A stretch of DNA of 64,000 nt. Origin: Dehalogenimonas sp. 4OHTPN (lineage in GTDB: Bacteria > Chloroflexota > Dehalococcoidia > Dehalococcoidales > Dehalococcoidaceae). The stretch covers positions 682,001-746,000 of the forward strand of contig NZ_CP159307.1 of assembly GCF_040448695.1 (NCBI RefSeq), read 5' to 3'. Position numbers and translations under genes: made by a program. Shown here in pieces: positions 43,487 to 56,406 of this stretch; position 1 is the stretch's first letter, and each line of letters starts with the position of its first letter. The notes under the pieces were generated by a model. That model was given only the letters and a program-made list of their open reading frames with translations. It was not told the origin of the DNA and did no database searches.

Positions 43487-44761
43487 TCAGAAAGACATCT
43501 GGCGGGCCGCAGCCCCGGGTTCAATCATTGTGCCGGGCGGCAGTGTCGTGCCTTTGGGTATAACGACGATGCCGTCGCGGACCACCCAACTCCCGTGATC
43601 CTGATCTTCATGGCGGGGGAACGGCTTGATTATGGTGCCCGCTCCGATACACACGTTTTTATCGACTATGGCTCCCTGAATATAGCAGTTTTCGCCGATT
43701 CCCGGAGGCAGGCGGCAGTTGGGTGGGTCATAGGAATCAGCCCCCATAATGATTGAGTCGGTGATGATGCTGCCCCGCCGGATCTGGCTGCGAAGCCCGA
43801 CGACTGAGTGGCTGATACTGGAACTCCTGATGAGGCAGCCCTCTGCCAGGAGAACATCCTGCAGCGAACTATCCTCCACGATGGAACCGGGTAGAAACCT
43901 GGCATGGGTGTAGATAGGACCTTCCGGATCATAAAAATTGAACGGGGCGTTTTGATGCGTCAACTCAAGATTGGTTTCATAGAAGGAGCGTATTGTACCG
44001 ATATCCCGCCAGTAGCCGGAAAACTCGTAACTATAAACCGGCAAATTATTCACGGCGTAGGGGATGACGTCTTTGCCGAAATCATCAAAGTCCGGCTTGC
44101 CGGTGAGGATATCGACCAGAGTCTCAGTTTTGAACACATATATACCCATTGAGCCCAGGTAGCACAACCCTCGTTCCGGGTAACTGACCATTGCCGCCTG
44201 GGAGGCGGCATCTTTGGGCTTTTCGGCGAAGGACACAATTCTCCCGTCGTCGCGGCATTTTAGTACCCCGAAACGGTCGACCTCTTCACCGCCGACCGGT
44301 ATCACGCCGACGGTGATATCGGCGTTTTTTGCCCAATGATGCTCTATCATCTTGGAATAATCCATGCGGTAAAGGTGATCTCCGGCCAATATCAGGACGT
44401 CGGAAGGGCTGGCGGACTGGATTTGCACCAGTTGCTTGCGCAGGGCATCGGCCGTACCCTGGTACCAGTCGTTATTCAGGGCGGTCTGCTCCGCGGCCAG
44501 AATCTCGACATAGCCGGTGCCGAACGAATCGAAGCGGTAAGTCCTGCTGATATGGCGATTGAGCGATGCTGAATTAAACTGGGTGAGGACGCTCATACGG
44601 AAAATCCCGGAGTTGATGCAGTTGCTGATTGGGATATCAATCAGCCGGTATTTACCAGCGATTGGGATAGCCGGTTTGGCGCGAACTCCGGTTAACGGGT
44701 ACAGCCGGGTGCCTCGGCCGCCGCCCATGATGATAGCCACGAGGTCTTTGAGTGCCGGCAT
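43487..44761 (-). CDS. glgC: Glucose-1-phosphate adenylyltransferase GlgC
   Basis: The protein has 424 residues. GGGRGTRLYPLTGVRAKPAIPIAGKYRLIDIPISNC is the nucleotide and regulatory signature, VLILAGDHLYRMDY holds the catalytic Asp, and a left-handed helix domain forms the end. It makes ADP-glucose. With GlgA it gives the core of glycogen synthesis; no branching enzyme is in the window. Confidence 0.95.
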   Translation of the reverse strand: MPALKDLVAIIMGGGRGTRLYPLTGVRAKPAIPIAGKYRLIDIPISNCINSGIFRMSVLTQFNSASLNRHISRTYRFDSFGTGYVEILAAEQTALNNDWYQGTADALRKQLVQIQSASPSDVLILAGDHLYRMDYSKMIEHHWAKNADITVGVIPVGGEEVDRFGVLKCRDDGRIVSFAEKPKDAASQAAMVSYPERGLCYLGSMGIYVFKTETLVDILTGKPDFDDFGKDVIPYAVNNLPVYSYEFSGYWRDIGTIRSFYETNLELTHQNAPFNFYDPEGPIYTHARFLPGSIVEDSSLQDVLLAEGCLIRSSSISHSVVGLRSQIRRGSIITDSIIMGADSYDPPNCRLPPGIGENCYIQGAIVDKNVCIGAGTIIKPFPRHEDQDHGSWVVRDGIVVIPKGTTLPPGTMIEPGAAARQMSF

Positions 44762-44892
44762 CTTTCATCCCTCAAACGCGGTGAATACCGGAACCGGGGA
44801 AGGTCTGGCTGACATCATTGTATATTCTTTAGGACGGATTCACAATACAGCCGCTTCTGTTCAGTTGGCCTATCCCGTCAGGTATCCGCCGG

Positions 44893-47800
44893 CTAGTTCT
44901 GCAGGGCAGGTTCTTCAGGTAACGGTACGCTGATGATTACGGTGGTACCGTTCCCGGGTGAGGATTCAATTTTACCATAACCACCCAGGAGCGCCGCCCG
45001 TTCCCGAATCGCAGACAACCCTGTCGAACTGGAAGCCGCCATAGCCTCTGGATCAAAGCCGCGACCACGGTCGCTGATGGCTAAATGGAGCGTCCGGCCG
45101 TCAATATTAAGAACCACAGCCGCTTCCGTTGCACCTGAATGCCGCATGACGTTGGTCAAGGCTTCCTGAGTGATGCGGTAGACCGCGGTGCTGACATCGG
45201 AGTTGAGCTCCGGCAGCGGTGAATGTTCAAATCGGACATGAAGTCCAGCCTGGGTGCCCAGTTGCTTGAACAGCCAGTCCAGGGCGGATACCAGCCCCAG
45301 GTCATCAAGGACTCCAGGCCGGAGCGATACTGACAGGCTGCGCACCTGCTTGATGATGTCTGCGGTCATGGTGGCTATGTCTCGCAGCAGCGGTTTCAAT
45401 TCTTCTGTGGCCAACCGGTCTGCCCTGCCGATCATCAGCTTGAGAACGGTCAGGCTTTGGCCGGTCTGGTCGTGCAGTTCCCGGGCGATATTCCGCCGTT
45501 CTTCCTCTTGAATCCGGAGCAGGCGGCCTGACAGGGACCGGAGGGATTCCTCGGCTTCAGCGCGAAGCCTAAGTTGTTCAAGGAGTTTGGAGTGAGCCTC
45601 GGTTAATTCCAGAGTGCGAATCCTCACCCTGTCCTCAAGTTCTGTATTGAGCTGCTGCAAAGCTTGCTCGGCCTGTTTGCGCTCGGTAATGTCACGCCCG
45701 TAAAGATTGACATATCGAAATTCCGTAACTGGAGTTATTGAAAAGGCAAAAACACGGTCCCCGCATTGAACCTCAACGTGTTGGTCGAAACCGGAATTCA
45801 AAGACTCCCTAACCAGAACGCATAGGTCTTCAGGTAAACGATGCTGAACAGTGGTTGACCAGCAGTTCAGAACGTAACGGCTGGCTGGATTGACATAGAG
45901 TATCGTGCCGTGTGGATCTACTCTCATGACGGGGTTGGGGTTTTCAGCCGGGAAGCGGGACAGGATCTCCAGTCTGCGTTCTGTTAATTTGCGTTCAGTA
46001 ATGTCCCTGAATACACCGACGTGAGCTATCGTCTCGTCGTTCACATCCCGCACCGGGCCGGTGGAAGTCAGGACCGTCAAATGCTCCCCGTCAGGCTTGA
46101 TGATTTCTATTTCTTCATTGAGAATCACTTCTCCTGAAACTACGGTGCGGTTCATCGGCCAATCTGCCGTTTTGAAGTGAGTGCCGTCTTTGCGGTAACA
46201 GCAGCTGGCATCGAATTCAGCGATATTTTGTGGCAATTGTCCGAATATCCGGCGGACTTCCTCGTTGCCCATGACCAGCTCTCCGGCGGTATTGCGGATG
46301 ACCACGCCGGAAGGGAACTGTTCCAGGGTGGTCTCGAGCAGCAGGCGCTGGTTCTCCACCTGCCGCAGCAGGTCTTCTCGTTCCGTTTCTGCTGTTTTAC
46401 GTTCGTGGATGTTTTTTATGATATGCACCGACCCGCTGCATTCGCCTTCGGAATTGAAAGTCGGCAGCGTCGTGGCTTCGATATAAATCCCAAGTTTCGG
46501 TTCAAAAAATTCCTCGCGGGCGGAGCCGGCGCAGCTCATCGTCCGGGAGTGCGGGCAGAAACCGGGAGCCATCCCCAGGCCGTGAACAATGTCATGACAA
46601 TGTTTACCCACTGCCTCGCTTGCCGGGATGTGGAAAGTGGTTTCAAACGCCCGGTTTGTTCGTATGATCTTGTGGTGGCGGTCAAGCAGCATGATGACAT
46701 CGGTGATCGAATCGAAGGTAGCCTGCCACTCCATGGCGGCGCGGGTAAGGTTCGCTTCCAGTTCTTTTCGGTCGGTGATGTCGTGGGTGATGCCGAATCC
46801 GCCGATCACTGAACCGTCCTCATCGAATTCAAGATATGCTTTTTCCCGCACCCATTTTTCACGGCCGCCGACAAGCAATCGGTGTTCAATGTCATACGGC
46901 TCGCCGCGTAAACCGGCCTGCCATTTGGCATCCACATACTGCCGGTCTTCGGGGTGTATCGTGGAAAGGAAGGTCTCGTAGGTGAGCGGGGTGCCGGCTG
47001 GGATGCCGAAGATCCGGTAGTTCTCCCCGGACCACTCAAGGACATTGCGCCGGACATCCATTCGCCAGCTCCCCACGTGAGCCACGTCCTGGGCTCTGTC
47101 AAGGTCAGTTTTAGTTTCCGCCAGCCTTTGGATCGCCTGTCGTTGGTCGGTAATCGCCTTGGCCAGTTTCAGGTTGTTGTAGCCCATTTCGGAAATCATG
47201 TTGGCGAACCTGGTGAAGAAGTCCATCAGAGCGGCTACTTTGCAGCGGCTGTGACGGGGGGCTTTTTCTAACGCGGCAAAGTATTCCTTTTTATCAAAAC
47301 CAAACTCATCAGCCTGCCGGGAAAAGAGCGCGACATCAGGTTTTTCATCGTCGAAAAAGAATTGGCCGGTGAAGACATTGGCGATATGCCGGTCGGCAAT
47401 GTACAGCGGGGTGACGATGTCCCACATGTTGTTTTTGCATTTGTAGGTTTTAAATTCACCCCGATTGACCCCGGCGGTCAGCGCCAGGTCGCTTTCGATG
47501 CAATTGGCGCAGGCTCGCGGACTGCGGCGGTGGAAGTCGGTGCAGATCTCCTGCCAGCCGGTTCCAACCAGCACTTTCCCTTTCAAGTCGATGATTGAAA
47601 ATCCTATTCCGGTGACTGTGTATAGGTCGTCCATCATTTGCTGGATGAGCGGCAGGTCGAAGACGGCGGTGAGGTCATTTTCACCGAGTTCAACCTCCGG
47701 GGAGAGGATATAGTCCAGTTTGAGCTTTAATTTGGACTCGCTCTCCCTCAAGGCTTTTTCAGCGCGTTTTCGTTCGGAGATGTCCCTTGCCACTGACAGG

Positions 47801-48909
47801 AACATCGGCCTGCCGTCAACCTGGATTTGCCTGGCGTTCAGCTCCACAGGTATCCGCCGCCCGTCTTTAGCAACATGGAGGCGTTCGAATACGGCAAACC
47901 CCTTGTCCTTGATCTGTTGAATGACGGCCTCTTTATCGGTGGGTACCGTCGGATCGTCAATATCACTGATACCCATGGTGAGAAGTTCAGCCCTGGAATA
48001 ACCCAGAACCTCGCAGGCGCGGTCGTTGACCTCGACGAATTTATCGCCCTCATCGATGAAGAAGACAGCGTCACTGCCGCTATTGAACAAGAGCCGGTAT
48101 TTTTCTTCGTTTTTCCGCAACTGGCGGAACAACAAGTCGAACGGCTTTCGTAACCCTGTCTCGATAAGCGCTTTATAGATAAAATAGATTGACGTAATGA
48201 GCAACAAATGCCCCGCCGTGTTCAGAAGGCCGTAAGCGTCGGTATAAAGGGTGAATGCCATCTCGGAAGCGATGTTAGCCAAAAGCGCCCCGGTCAGATA
48301 GCCGACCACTGTCCGGTCCAGTCCCACGCGGTTCCGGCGCAAGTTGGCGATAGCCAGCACCAGGATAAAAGTAATAAAGAACTCGCCGGCTATCTTAAAA
48401 GTTGTCAACCCGGCGTCCGGGTCGAACATCTGCGGAAAGTTACGCCAGACCAGGATTGAAGTGATTGTCAGGATCGTCAGGACGCCAAAACCCAGGAATG
48501 CGGCGTTGACGTTAAGCCGTCGAAGAATAAATGCCGAGGCCGCCAGCAAGACTGCAGCTTGGATGAACCTGGTGGCGATCCAGAATTGCGCTGCCAGGTT
48601 GACTGGCTCGTAGCCGATAAACACTCCCATACCGCGGTAAGAAAGGGTGTGCATAAGTCCGAGTACGCCGACGAACAAGAACCCGATGCCGATGAAAAGC
48701 AGGAAACCGTTGTCCAGGAGCCGCCTGGCGTTCCAGGCGATGATGAATATACTGAACGCCACCACCACGCCTATCAGTTCGACGATGCTGTGAAAGAGCA
48801 AAAAGTCGGAGCGTGATAGGAGGAAAAGGCCAGCAAATGCCAGAGCCCAGGCCAGAATTAATCTGGCCTGGGAATCGCTCGACTGCCTGTTGTCAACAAT
48901 GGTACTCAT
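44893..48909 (-). CDS. Large multi-PAS histidine kinase with MASE-type membrane domain and PocR domain
   Basis: The protein has 1338 residues. There are seven or eight transmembrane helices (about 15-250, MASE3-like), then PAS at about 268-385. A PocR-type ligand-binding domain (about 400-575) has VTGIGFSIID and CTDFHRRSPRACANC...YKCKNNMWD. Further PAS repeats lie at about 605-720, 725-840, 850-975 and 980-1085. A coiled coil leads to HisKA_3 with ELHDQTGQ (His1146), then HATPase_c. The kinase type pairs with LuxR/NarL regulators, but none lies next to it. It begins four bases inside the end of the OCD-family gene. PocR domains sense small organic molecules in known examples. Confidence 0.9.
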   Translation of the reverse strand: MSTIVDNRQSSDSQARLILAWALAFAGLFLLSRSDFLLFHSIVELIGVVVAFSIFIIAWNARRLLDNGFLLFIGIGFLFVGVLGLMHTLSYRGMGVFIGYEPVNLAAQFWIATRFIQAAVLLAASAFILRRLNVNAAFLGFGVLTILTITSILVWRNFPQMFDPDAGLTTFKIAGEFFITFILVLAIANLRRNRVGLDRTVVGYLTGALLANIASEMAFTLYTDAYGLLNTAGHLLLITSIYFIYKALIETGLRKPFDLLFRQLRKNEEKYRLLFNSGSDAVFFIDEGDKFVEVNDRACEVLGYSRAELLTMGISDIDDPTVPTDKEAVIQQIKDKGFAVFERLHVAKDGRRIPVELNARQIQVDGRPMFLSVARDISERKRAEKALRESESKLKLKLDYILSPEVELGENDLTAVFDLPLIQQMMDDLYTVTGIGFSIIDLKGKVLVGTGWQEICTDFHRRSPRACANCIESDLALTAGVNRGEFKTYKCKNNMWDIVTPLYIADRHIANVFTGQFFFDDEKPDVALFSRQADEFGFDKKEYFAALEKAPRHSRCKVAALMDFFTRFANMISEMGYNNLKLAKAITDQRQAIQRLAETKTDLDRAQDVAHVGSWRMDVRRNVLEWSGENYRIFGIPAGTPLTYETFLSTIHPEDRQYVDAKWQAGLRGEPYDIEHRLLVGGREKWVREKAYLEFDEDGSVIGGFGITHDITDRKELEANLTRAAMEWQATFDSITDVIMLLDRHHKIIRTNRAFETTFHIPASEAVGKHCHDIVHGLGMAPGFCPHSRTMSCAGSAREEFFEPKLGIYIEATTLPTFNSEGECSGSVHIIKNIHERKTAETEREDLLRQVENQRLLLETTLEQFPSGVVIRNTAGELVMGNEEVRRIFGQLPQNIAEFDASCCYRKDGTHFKTADWPMNRTVVSGEVILNEEIEIIKPDGEHLTVLTSTGPVRDVNDETIAHVGVFRDITERKLTERRLEILSRFPAENPNPVMRVDPHGTILYVNPASRYVLNCWSTTVQHRLPEDLCVLVRESLNSGFDQHVEVQCGDRVFAFSITPVTEFRYVNLYGRDITERKQAEQALQQLNTELEDRVRIRTLELTEAHSKLLEQLRLRAEAEESLRSLSGRLLRIQEEERRNIARELHDQTGQSLTVLKLMIGRADRLATEELKPLLRDIATMTADIIKQVRSLSVSLRPGVLDDLGLVSALDWLFKQLGTQAGLHVRFEHSPLPELNSDVSTAVYRITQEALTNVMRHSGATEAAVVLNIDGRTLHLAISDRGRGFDPEAMAASSSTGLSAIRERAALLGGYGKIESSPGNGTTVIISVPLPEEPALQN

Positions 48910-49913
48910 TGATTGTGAGGGTCTTTTATCGGGGACGACACCCGTTCGCTTATCTTTTCGATGAAATCAAAACGGAAGCCGATACCGCGTTCCAAAGCCC
49001 GGTTAAAGACGATCTTGGCTGTTGCCATGTCCTGTACGGCCAGTCCGGTGGAATCGAATACCGTGATTTCTGTGTTGTTGGAGCGGCCGGGCTTTTTCCC
49101 GTAGGTCAGTTCACCCAGGGTGGCATAGATGCGGTCGCGCTTGTAAAGGCCAGCAGTAACCGGCACGTTGAGTTCGCCGGCATGGATGGATTGCTCGATA
49201 TCGTCAACTACCACGCAAGCCTCGTCCAGTATCACCGGGTCTAGTTCCTGTTTTCCAGGCGCGTCGGCGCCAACGGCGTTGATATGAGCGCCTGGTTTTA
49301 TCCAATCCCGTCTGATTATCGGGGAGCGTACCGGGGTCAGGGTGCAAACAATGTCGGCGCCCGCCGTTTTTTCCAGGCTGGCTGCGGTAATCGGAAATCC
49401 CGGAAAAAGAGCTTTAAAGTGCGCCGCCGCTTCGACAGATGAATCGTAGACCATGATTTCTTCGAACTGGAAATACTCGGCATGTGCCAGCAGTTGCGTT
49501 TGAGCCTGTTTGCCAGCGCCGACCAGTCCCAGTGTCCGGGCATCCTTCCGGGCCAGGTATTTGCTGGCGATAGCGGAGGCGGCGCCGGTACGGTAGGCGG
49601 TGATTTCAGTGGCATCCATGATAGACAGGGGATAACCTGTTTCCGGTTCTGAGTAGATGATAATCGCCATCACTGTCGGGAGGTTCCGCCGGTAATTTCC
49701 GGGGTGGACGTTGACCCATTTCAGGCCGGCGGCTCCAGGGATCTGGGCCGGCATTGCCCGGAAATCGCCCTCGGGTAGAGTGAGGTAGGCTTTAGAGGGC
49801 ATGGAAGCTATGTTGCGCGCGTAATCACTGAAAGCCTGTTCAACTGCATTGAGCACTTCAGTCATACTCATCAATTCCAGGGTATCCGCTCGGGTCAGCA
49901 AAAGTGTTGACAT
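48906..49913 (-). CDS. Ornithine cyclodeaminase / mu-crystallin-family protein
   Basis: This 335-residue NAD(P)-binding protein of the OCD/alanine dehydrogenase group has GLKWVNVHPGN, LPTVMAIIIYSEPETGYPLSIMDAT, TGAASAIASKYLARKD and the Rossmann GLVGAGKQAQTQLLAH. It could be an L-alanine or imino-acid dehydrogenase, ornithine cyclodeaminase or an opine-type synthase; residues visible here do not decide. It overlaps the PAS-PocR kinase by ATGA, so the two are translationally coupled. Confidence 0.82.
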   Translation of the reverse strand: MSTLLLTRADTLELMSMTEVLNAVEQAFSDYARNIASMPSKAYLTLPEGDFRAMPAQIPGAAGLKWVNVHPGNYRRNLPTVMAIIIYSEPETGYPLSIMDATEITAYRTGAASAIASKYLARKDARTLGLVGAGKQAQTQLLAHAEYFQFEEIMVYDSSVEAAAHFKALFPGFPITAASLEKTAGADIVCTLTPVRSPIIRRDWIKPGAHINAVGADAPGKQELDPVILDEACVVVDDIEQSIHAGELNVPVTAGLYKRDRIYATLGELTYGKKPGRSNNTEITVFDSTGLAVQDMATAKIVFNRALERGIGFRFDFIEKISERVSSPIKDPHNQ

Positions 49914-49920
49914 CGTTCAC

Positions 49921-49949
49921 ACTGTAAGATTATCAAAATAGATTGTCAA
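49921..49949 (-). promoter_or_regulatory. Promoter of the OCD-kinase unit
   Basis: On the minus strand TTGACA (49944-49949), 17 bases, TACAGT (49921-49926). The start codon at 49913 lies at about +1 to +2, so the message is probably leaderless. No ribosome binding site is present. Confidence 0.6.
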
Positions 49950-49981
49950 TCAGAGCCTCCCTTACCGCCCGCCGTCGCCGG

Positions 49982-50950
49982 TCAGATGGCAAGCTGTTCC
50001 GCCGTGGCCAGAATCTTCAGGTCAAGTGTTTTTTTATGGTTTTTCACTTCAGCAAGCGGGATGGTCTTGATCTCGCCGCAGGCCAGGCCGAAGAGGATGC
50101 CTGATTTGCCTTCAGTCAACTGATCAACGGCCGCCATTCCCAGCCGCGTCGCCAGCAACCGATCGAACGCGGTCGGGGCGCCTCCCCGCTGCACGTGGCC
50201 GAGGATAGTCGCCCGAAGAGAAAAGCCAAGTTCCGGCTTTCCTCTGAAGTGAGCCAAAATTCTTTCGGCGTTCCAATATGACCCTTCGGCGGCTACAATC
50301 AGGCAGTGCGATTTGCCTGAATCGTAGGTCTTCTTGATCACGGCGCCGATTTTTTCAGGGGTCGTCTCAACCTCCGGGATGATGATCTGTTCCGCCCCTC
50401 CGGCTATGCCCGACATGAGCGCCAGGTACCCGTGGTCCCTGCCCATGGTTTCGACGATGTGAGCCCGCTGGTGTGAAGAAGCCGTGACCTTTAGCCGGTC
50501 GATCGCCTCCAGGGCGATGTTCAGCGCTGTGTCCACACCGATGCTCTGGTCGGTGCCGTAGAGGTCGTTGTCGATAGTTGAAGCGATGCCGACGGTGGGG
50601 AAGCCCATCTCGTTGAGCAGATACGCCCCGGTCTGTGAACCGTTGCCGCCAATAACCACTAGCGCGTCTATTTTCCGATCTGTCAGGTTATTGACAGCCC
50701 GCTCCCGGCCCGGCTCGGTCTCGAACTCTTCGGAGCGGCTTGATCCCAGTATCGTGCCGCCGGCCTGGATAATGCCCGAGACATCCCGCGGTCCCATCTG
50801 GCGGAAAATACCGGCAATGAGGCCGTTGTAACCATGATTAACGCCGTAGACCTCGAACCCGGCGGCGATCCCGCAGCGCACAACGGCTCGGATAGCCGAG
50901 TTCATGCCGGGGGCGTCGCCCCCGCTGGTTAAGACTGCAATTCTTTTCAT
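49982..50950 (-). CDS. pfkA: 6-phosphofructokinase
   Basis: The protein has 322 residues. LTSGGDAPGMNSAIR opens it, catalytic Asp127 sits in STIDND as in E. coli, and METMGRD-like (VETMGRDHGYLA) with the substrate segments follow. The Mg/ATP loop reads GGNGS at 101-105, with Asn103 where ATP-dependent enzymes have Asp, and Ser124 where ATP enzymes have Gly and PPi enzymes Lys. The phosphoryl donor is therefore uncertain. GAGGTGGAAG precedes the ATG. It lies downstream of the pyrimidine operon. Confidence 0.9.
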   Translation of the reverse strand: MKRIAVLTSGGDAPGMNSAIRAVVRCGIAAGFEVYGVNHGYNGLIAGIFRQMGPRDVSGIIQAGGTILGSSRSEEFETEPGRERAVNNLTDRKIDALVVIGGNGSQTGAYLLNEMGFPTVGIASTIDNDLYGTDQSIGVDTALNIALEAIDRLKVTASSHQRAHIVETMGRDHGYLALMSGIAGGAEQIIIPEVETTPEKIGAVIKKTYDSGKSHCLIVAAEGSYWNAERILAHFRGKPELGFSLRATILGHVQRGGAPTAFDRLLATRLGMAAVDQLTEGKSGILFGLACGEIKTIPLAEVKNHKKTLDLKILATAEQLAI

Positions 50951-51007
50951 CTTCCACCTCGTCAGCGAGCGGCGGTGTCATTATAACGTAAACTTGAATG
51001 GGCGGTC

Positions 51008-52363
51008 TCAGGGATAATCAACGCTCGCCGTTTTAGCTGCGGCCTCACCTGCCACCCAACCGGTAGAAAATGCCGCTTGCAGGTTGAAACCGCCGGTGTC
51101 CGCATCCAGATCCAGCACTTCACCGACCAGGTAGAGGCCGGGAACGAGCTTGGATGCCATTGTCTTGGGATCGACCTCGGCGAGTTCGACGCCTCCGGCG
51201 GTGACCATGGCCGCGCCGAGCGGCAGCGTGCTCCGCACCTCAAAAGCCAGGCCTTTGAGTAGTTTGACCAGGCCGCGGCGGTCCCCGGCGGTGAAATTCG
51301 CCGCCGTCCGGCCCAGGGGGATTCCTGAAATTCCCGCTACGACCTCCACCATTTTCTCCGGCAGCAGTTCCCTGAGAATAGCCGGCAGCTGCCGCCTGGG
51401 GTTAGCGGCGAATTCGCGCTGCAGCCGGGCGTCAAGTTCCTTTTTGGATAGCGCCGGTTTGAGGTCAATATGCACCGAGACCGGGCCGGCATCCAGCGCT
51501 CTGGCCACCGCCTGGCTCATGAGCAGCGTGATCGGGCCGCCGATGCCGAAATGGGTGAACAGCATCTCGCCGAAGCGGCTTTCGATGACTTTCGGCGGCG
51601 GTTTCTCCCAACCGGTGCCCCGGCCGTAATCATGCTCGATTGTAATGTCCGGGATAGAAGCCTTGTCACAGGCGAACGCCGTCAGCCGGATATTTTTGAG
51701 AGCGACGCCCTGGCAAGCGACGGCGAAGCCGATTTCTTTAATAACCAGGGGCACCAGTGCCGGGTAGAGCGGATTTATCCGGTGGCCGGCTTTTTCGGCC
51801 AGGCTGAAGCCGTCGCCTGCGGAACCGGTGGCCGGGTAAGAGGCGCCGCCCGCTGCCAGAATGACAGCCTCGGCTGGAATGAACTCGCCTCTCTCCAGCT
51901 TCACGCCCCTGATGCCGCGGCTGTCGCGCTCGATGGTTCTCACCCGGCTGTTCAGCCTGATTTCGGCGGCGTGTTCCCGGGCGTGGGAGACCAGGGCGTT
52001 AACTACGTCGGCGGCGTTATCGGAGACGGGAAAGACCCGGCCGCCACGTTCGCTTTCAGTTTCTACACCGCGACGGCGGAAGAAATCAAGCAACTGATCG
52101 CGGAAGAAGCGATGGAAAGCGCCGTAAAGGAACCGGCCGTTGGGACCGAAAGCTGCCAAAAACTCCTTCAGCGGCGCCGTGTTGGTGATATTGCAGCGAC
52201 CTTTGCCGGTGATGAGCAGTTTCTTGCCCGGCGCCTCCATCCGCTCCAGGAGGATGACCTGGGCGCCGAGTTCAGCGGCGCGGCCTGCAGCCAGGAGTCC
52301 GGCGGCGCCTCCGCCAATAACGAGAACTCGTTTTGTCCCCGTAAATTCAGGCAGAATATTCAC
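51008..52363 (-). CDS. HI0933/BaiN-family FAD-dependent oxidoreductase
   Basis: The protein has 451 residues. An N-terminal FAD site (VLVIGGGAAGLLAAGRAAELGAQV), MEAPGKKLLITGKGRCNITN and the C-terminal GLYLVGEVLDLDADTGGFNLQ are diagnostic of the HI0933 family. The reaction is not known for most members. It starts with GTG at 52363, 36 bases after pyrK, with no good ribosome binding site. A short hairpin (GCCCATT/AATGGGC, about 52365-52381) precedes it. Confidence 0.88.
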   Translation of the reverse strand: MNILPEFTGTKRVLVIGGGAAGLLAAGRAAELGAQVILLERMEAPGKKLLITGKGRCNITNTAPLKEFLAAFGPNGRFLYGAFHRFFRDQLLDFFRRRGVETESERGGRVFPVSDNAADVVNALVSHAREHAAEIRLNSRVRTIERDSRGIRGVKLERGEFIPAEAVILAAGGASYPATGSAGDGFSLAEKAGHRINPLYPALVPLVIKEIGFAVACQGVALKNIRLTAFACDKASIPDITIEHDYGRGTGWEKPPPKVIESRFGEMLFTHFGIGGPITLLMSQAVARALDAGPVSVHIDLKPALSKKELDARLQREFAANPRRQLPAILRELLPEKMVEVVAGISGIPLGRTAANFTAGDRRGLVKLLKGLAFEVRSTLPLGAAMVTAGGVELAEVDPKTMASKLVPGLYLVGEVLDLDADTGGFNLQAAFSTGWVAGEAAAKTASVDYP

Positions 52364-52399
52364 CAGCCCATTGTAAATGGGCAGCCGCTGAAAGTCACC

Positions 52400-53181
52400 T
52401 TACAGGTCGGCTAACTCTTGCCACAAGATGTCCTGTGCCTCAAACACCGGCCCGTCCTGGCATACCTGTTTGAGGCCTTGTTTGGTATTGACGGTACAAC
52501 CATAACACAGCCCGATGCCGCAAGCCATCCGGACTTCCAATGATAACTGCATCGGTTTGTTTTTGAATCGGGGGTCCCTCATAAGCGCCCGGTACATGGG
52601 CAGCGGGCCGCAGGCGAAGATCTGCTGCGCCATCTCGATGTGAGTGTCAGGGCAATCGGTGACCCTGCCTGTAATACCGACCGAGGCGTCTTCGGTGCAC
52701 AGGACACATTCATCGACGCCGGGCAGATGGCTTGAAGGACACAATAGTTCGCCGGTGCGGGCGCCAAGGACCAGGGTCACTTTTTTACCAAGTGCCGCTG
52801 CTTTTTTAGCCAGGAAGTTGAGCGGGGCGATGCCCATGCCGCCGGCGACCAGCAGCAGCCTTTCGGCGCGATCATCTATTTCGAAACCGTTGCCCAGCAG
52901 GCCGAGGACATCCAGTTCCTCGCCGGGCTGCCGCTTAGATAACCAGTCGGTGCCCTTGCCGACTGTGGCGATCATGAGTCCGATCTGCCCCGATGGGGCA
53001 TTGGCGTCGGAGATGCTTATCGGACGGCGGAGCAGCAGGCTTTCACTGCACTTGAGCATGAGGAACTGACCCGGTCTGGCCGCCGCGGCGATCTCCGGGC
53101 AATGCAGCCGCAGGCTGAAGACACCCGGCATCACCCCCTCGTTAGAGAGCACGGTCCCGGAAACCAGAGAAGGTTTAGTAT

Positions 53182-53188
<7 letters not shown>
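52400..53188 (-). CDS. pyrK: Dihydroorotate dehydrogenase electron-transfer subunit PyrK
   Basis: The protein has 262 residues. The FAD-binding RRPISISDA and NAD-binding [17 protein letters not shown] regions are followed by a C-terminal [2Fe-2S] site, [11 protein letters not shown]...QVCQDGPVF. It transfers electrons between PyrD-B and NAD. The pyrD partner gene is not in the adjacent operon. It overlaps the end of carB by 7 bases. Confidence 0.93.

Positions 53189-56395
<3,207 letters not shown>

Positions 56396-56406
<11 letters not shown>

Noticed and set aside
51470-52414. 314-codon plus-strand frame
   Set aside because: It is antisense to the HI0933-family flavoprotein, whose FAD motifs are clear.
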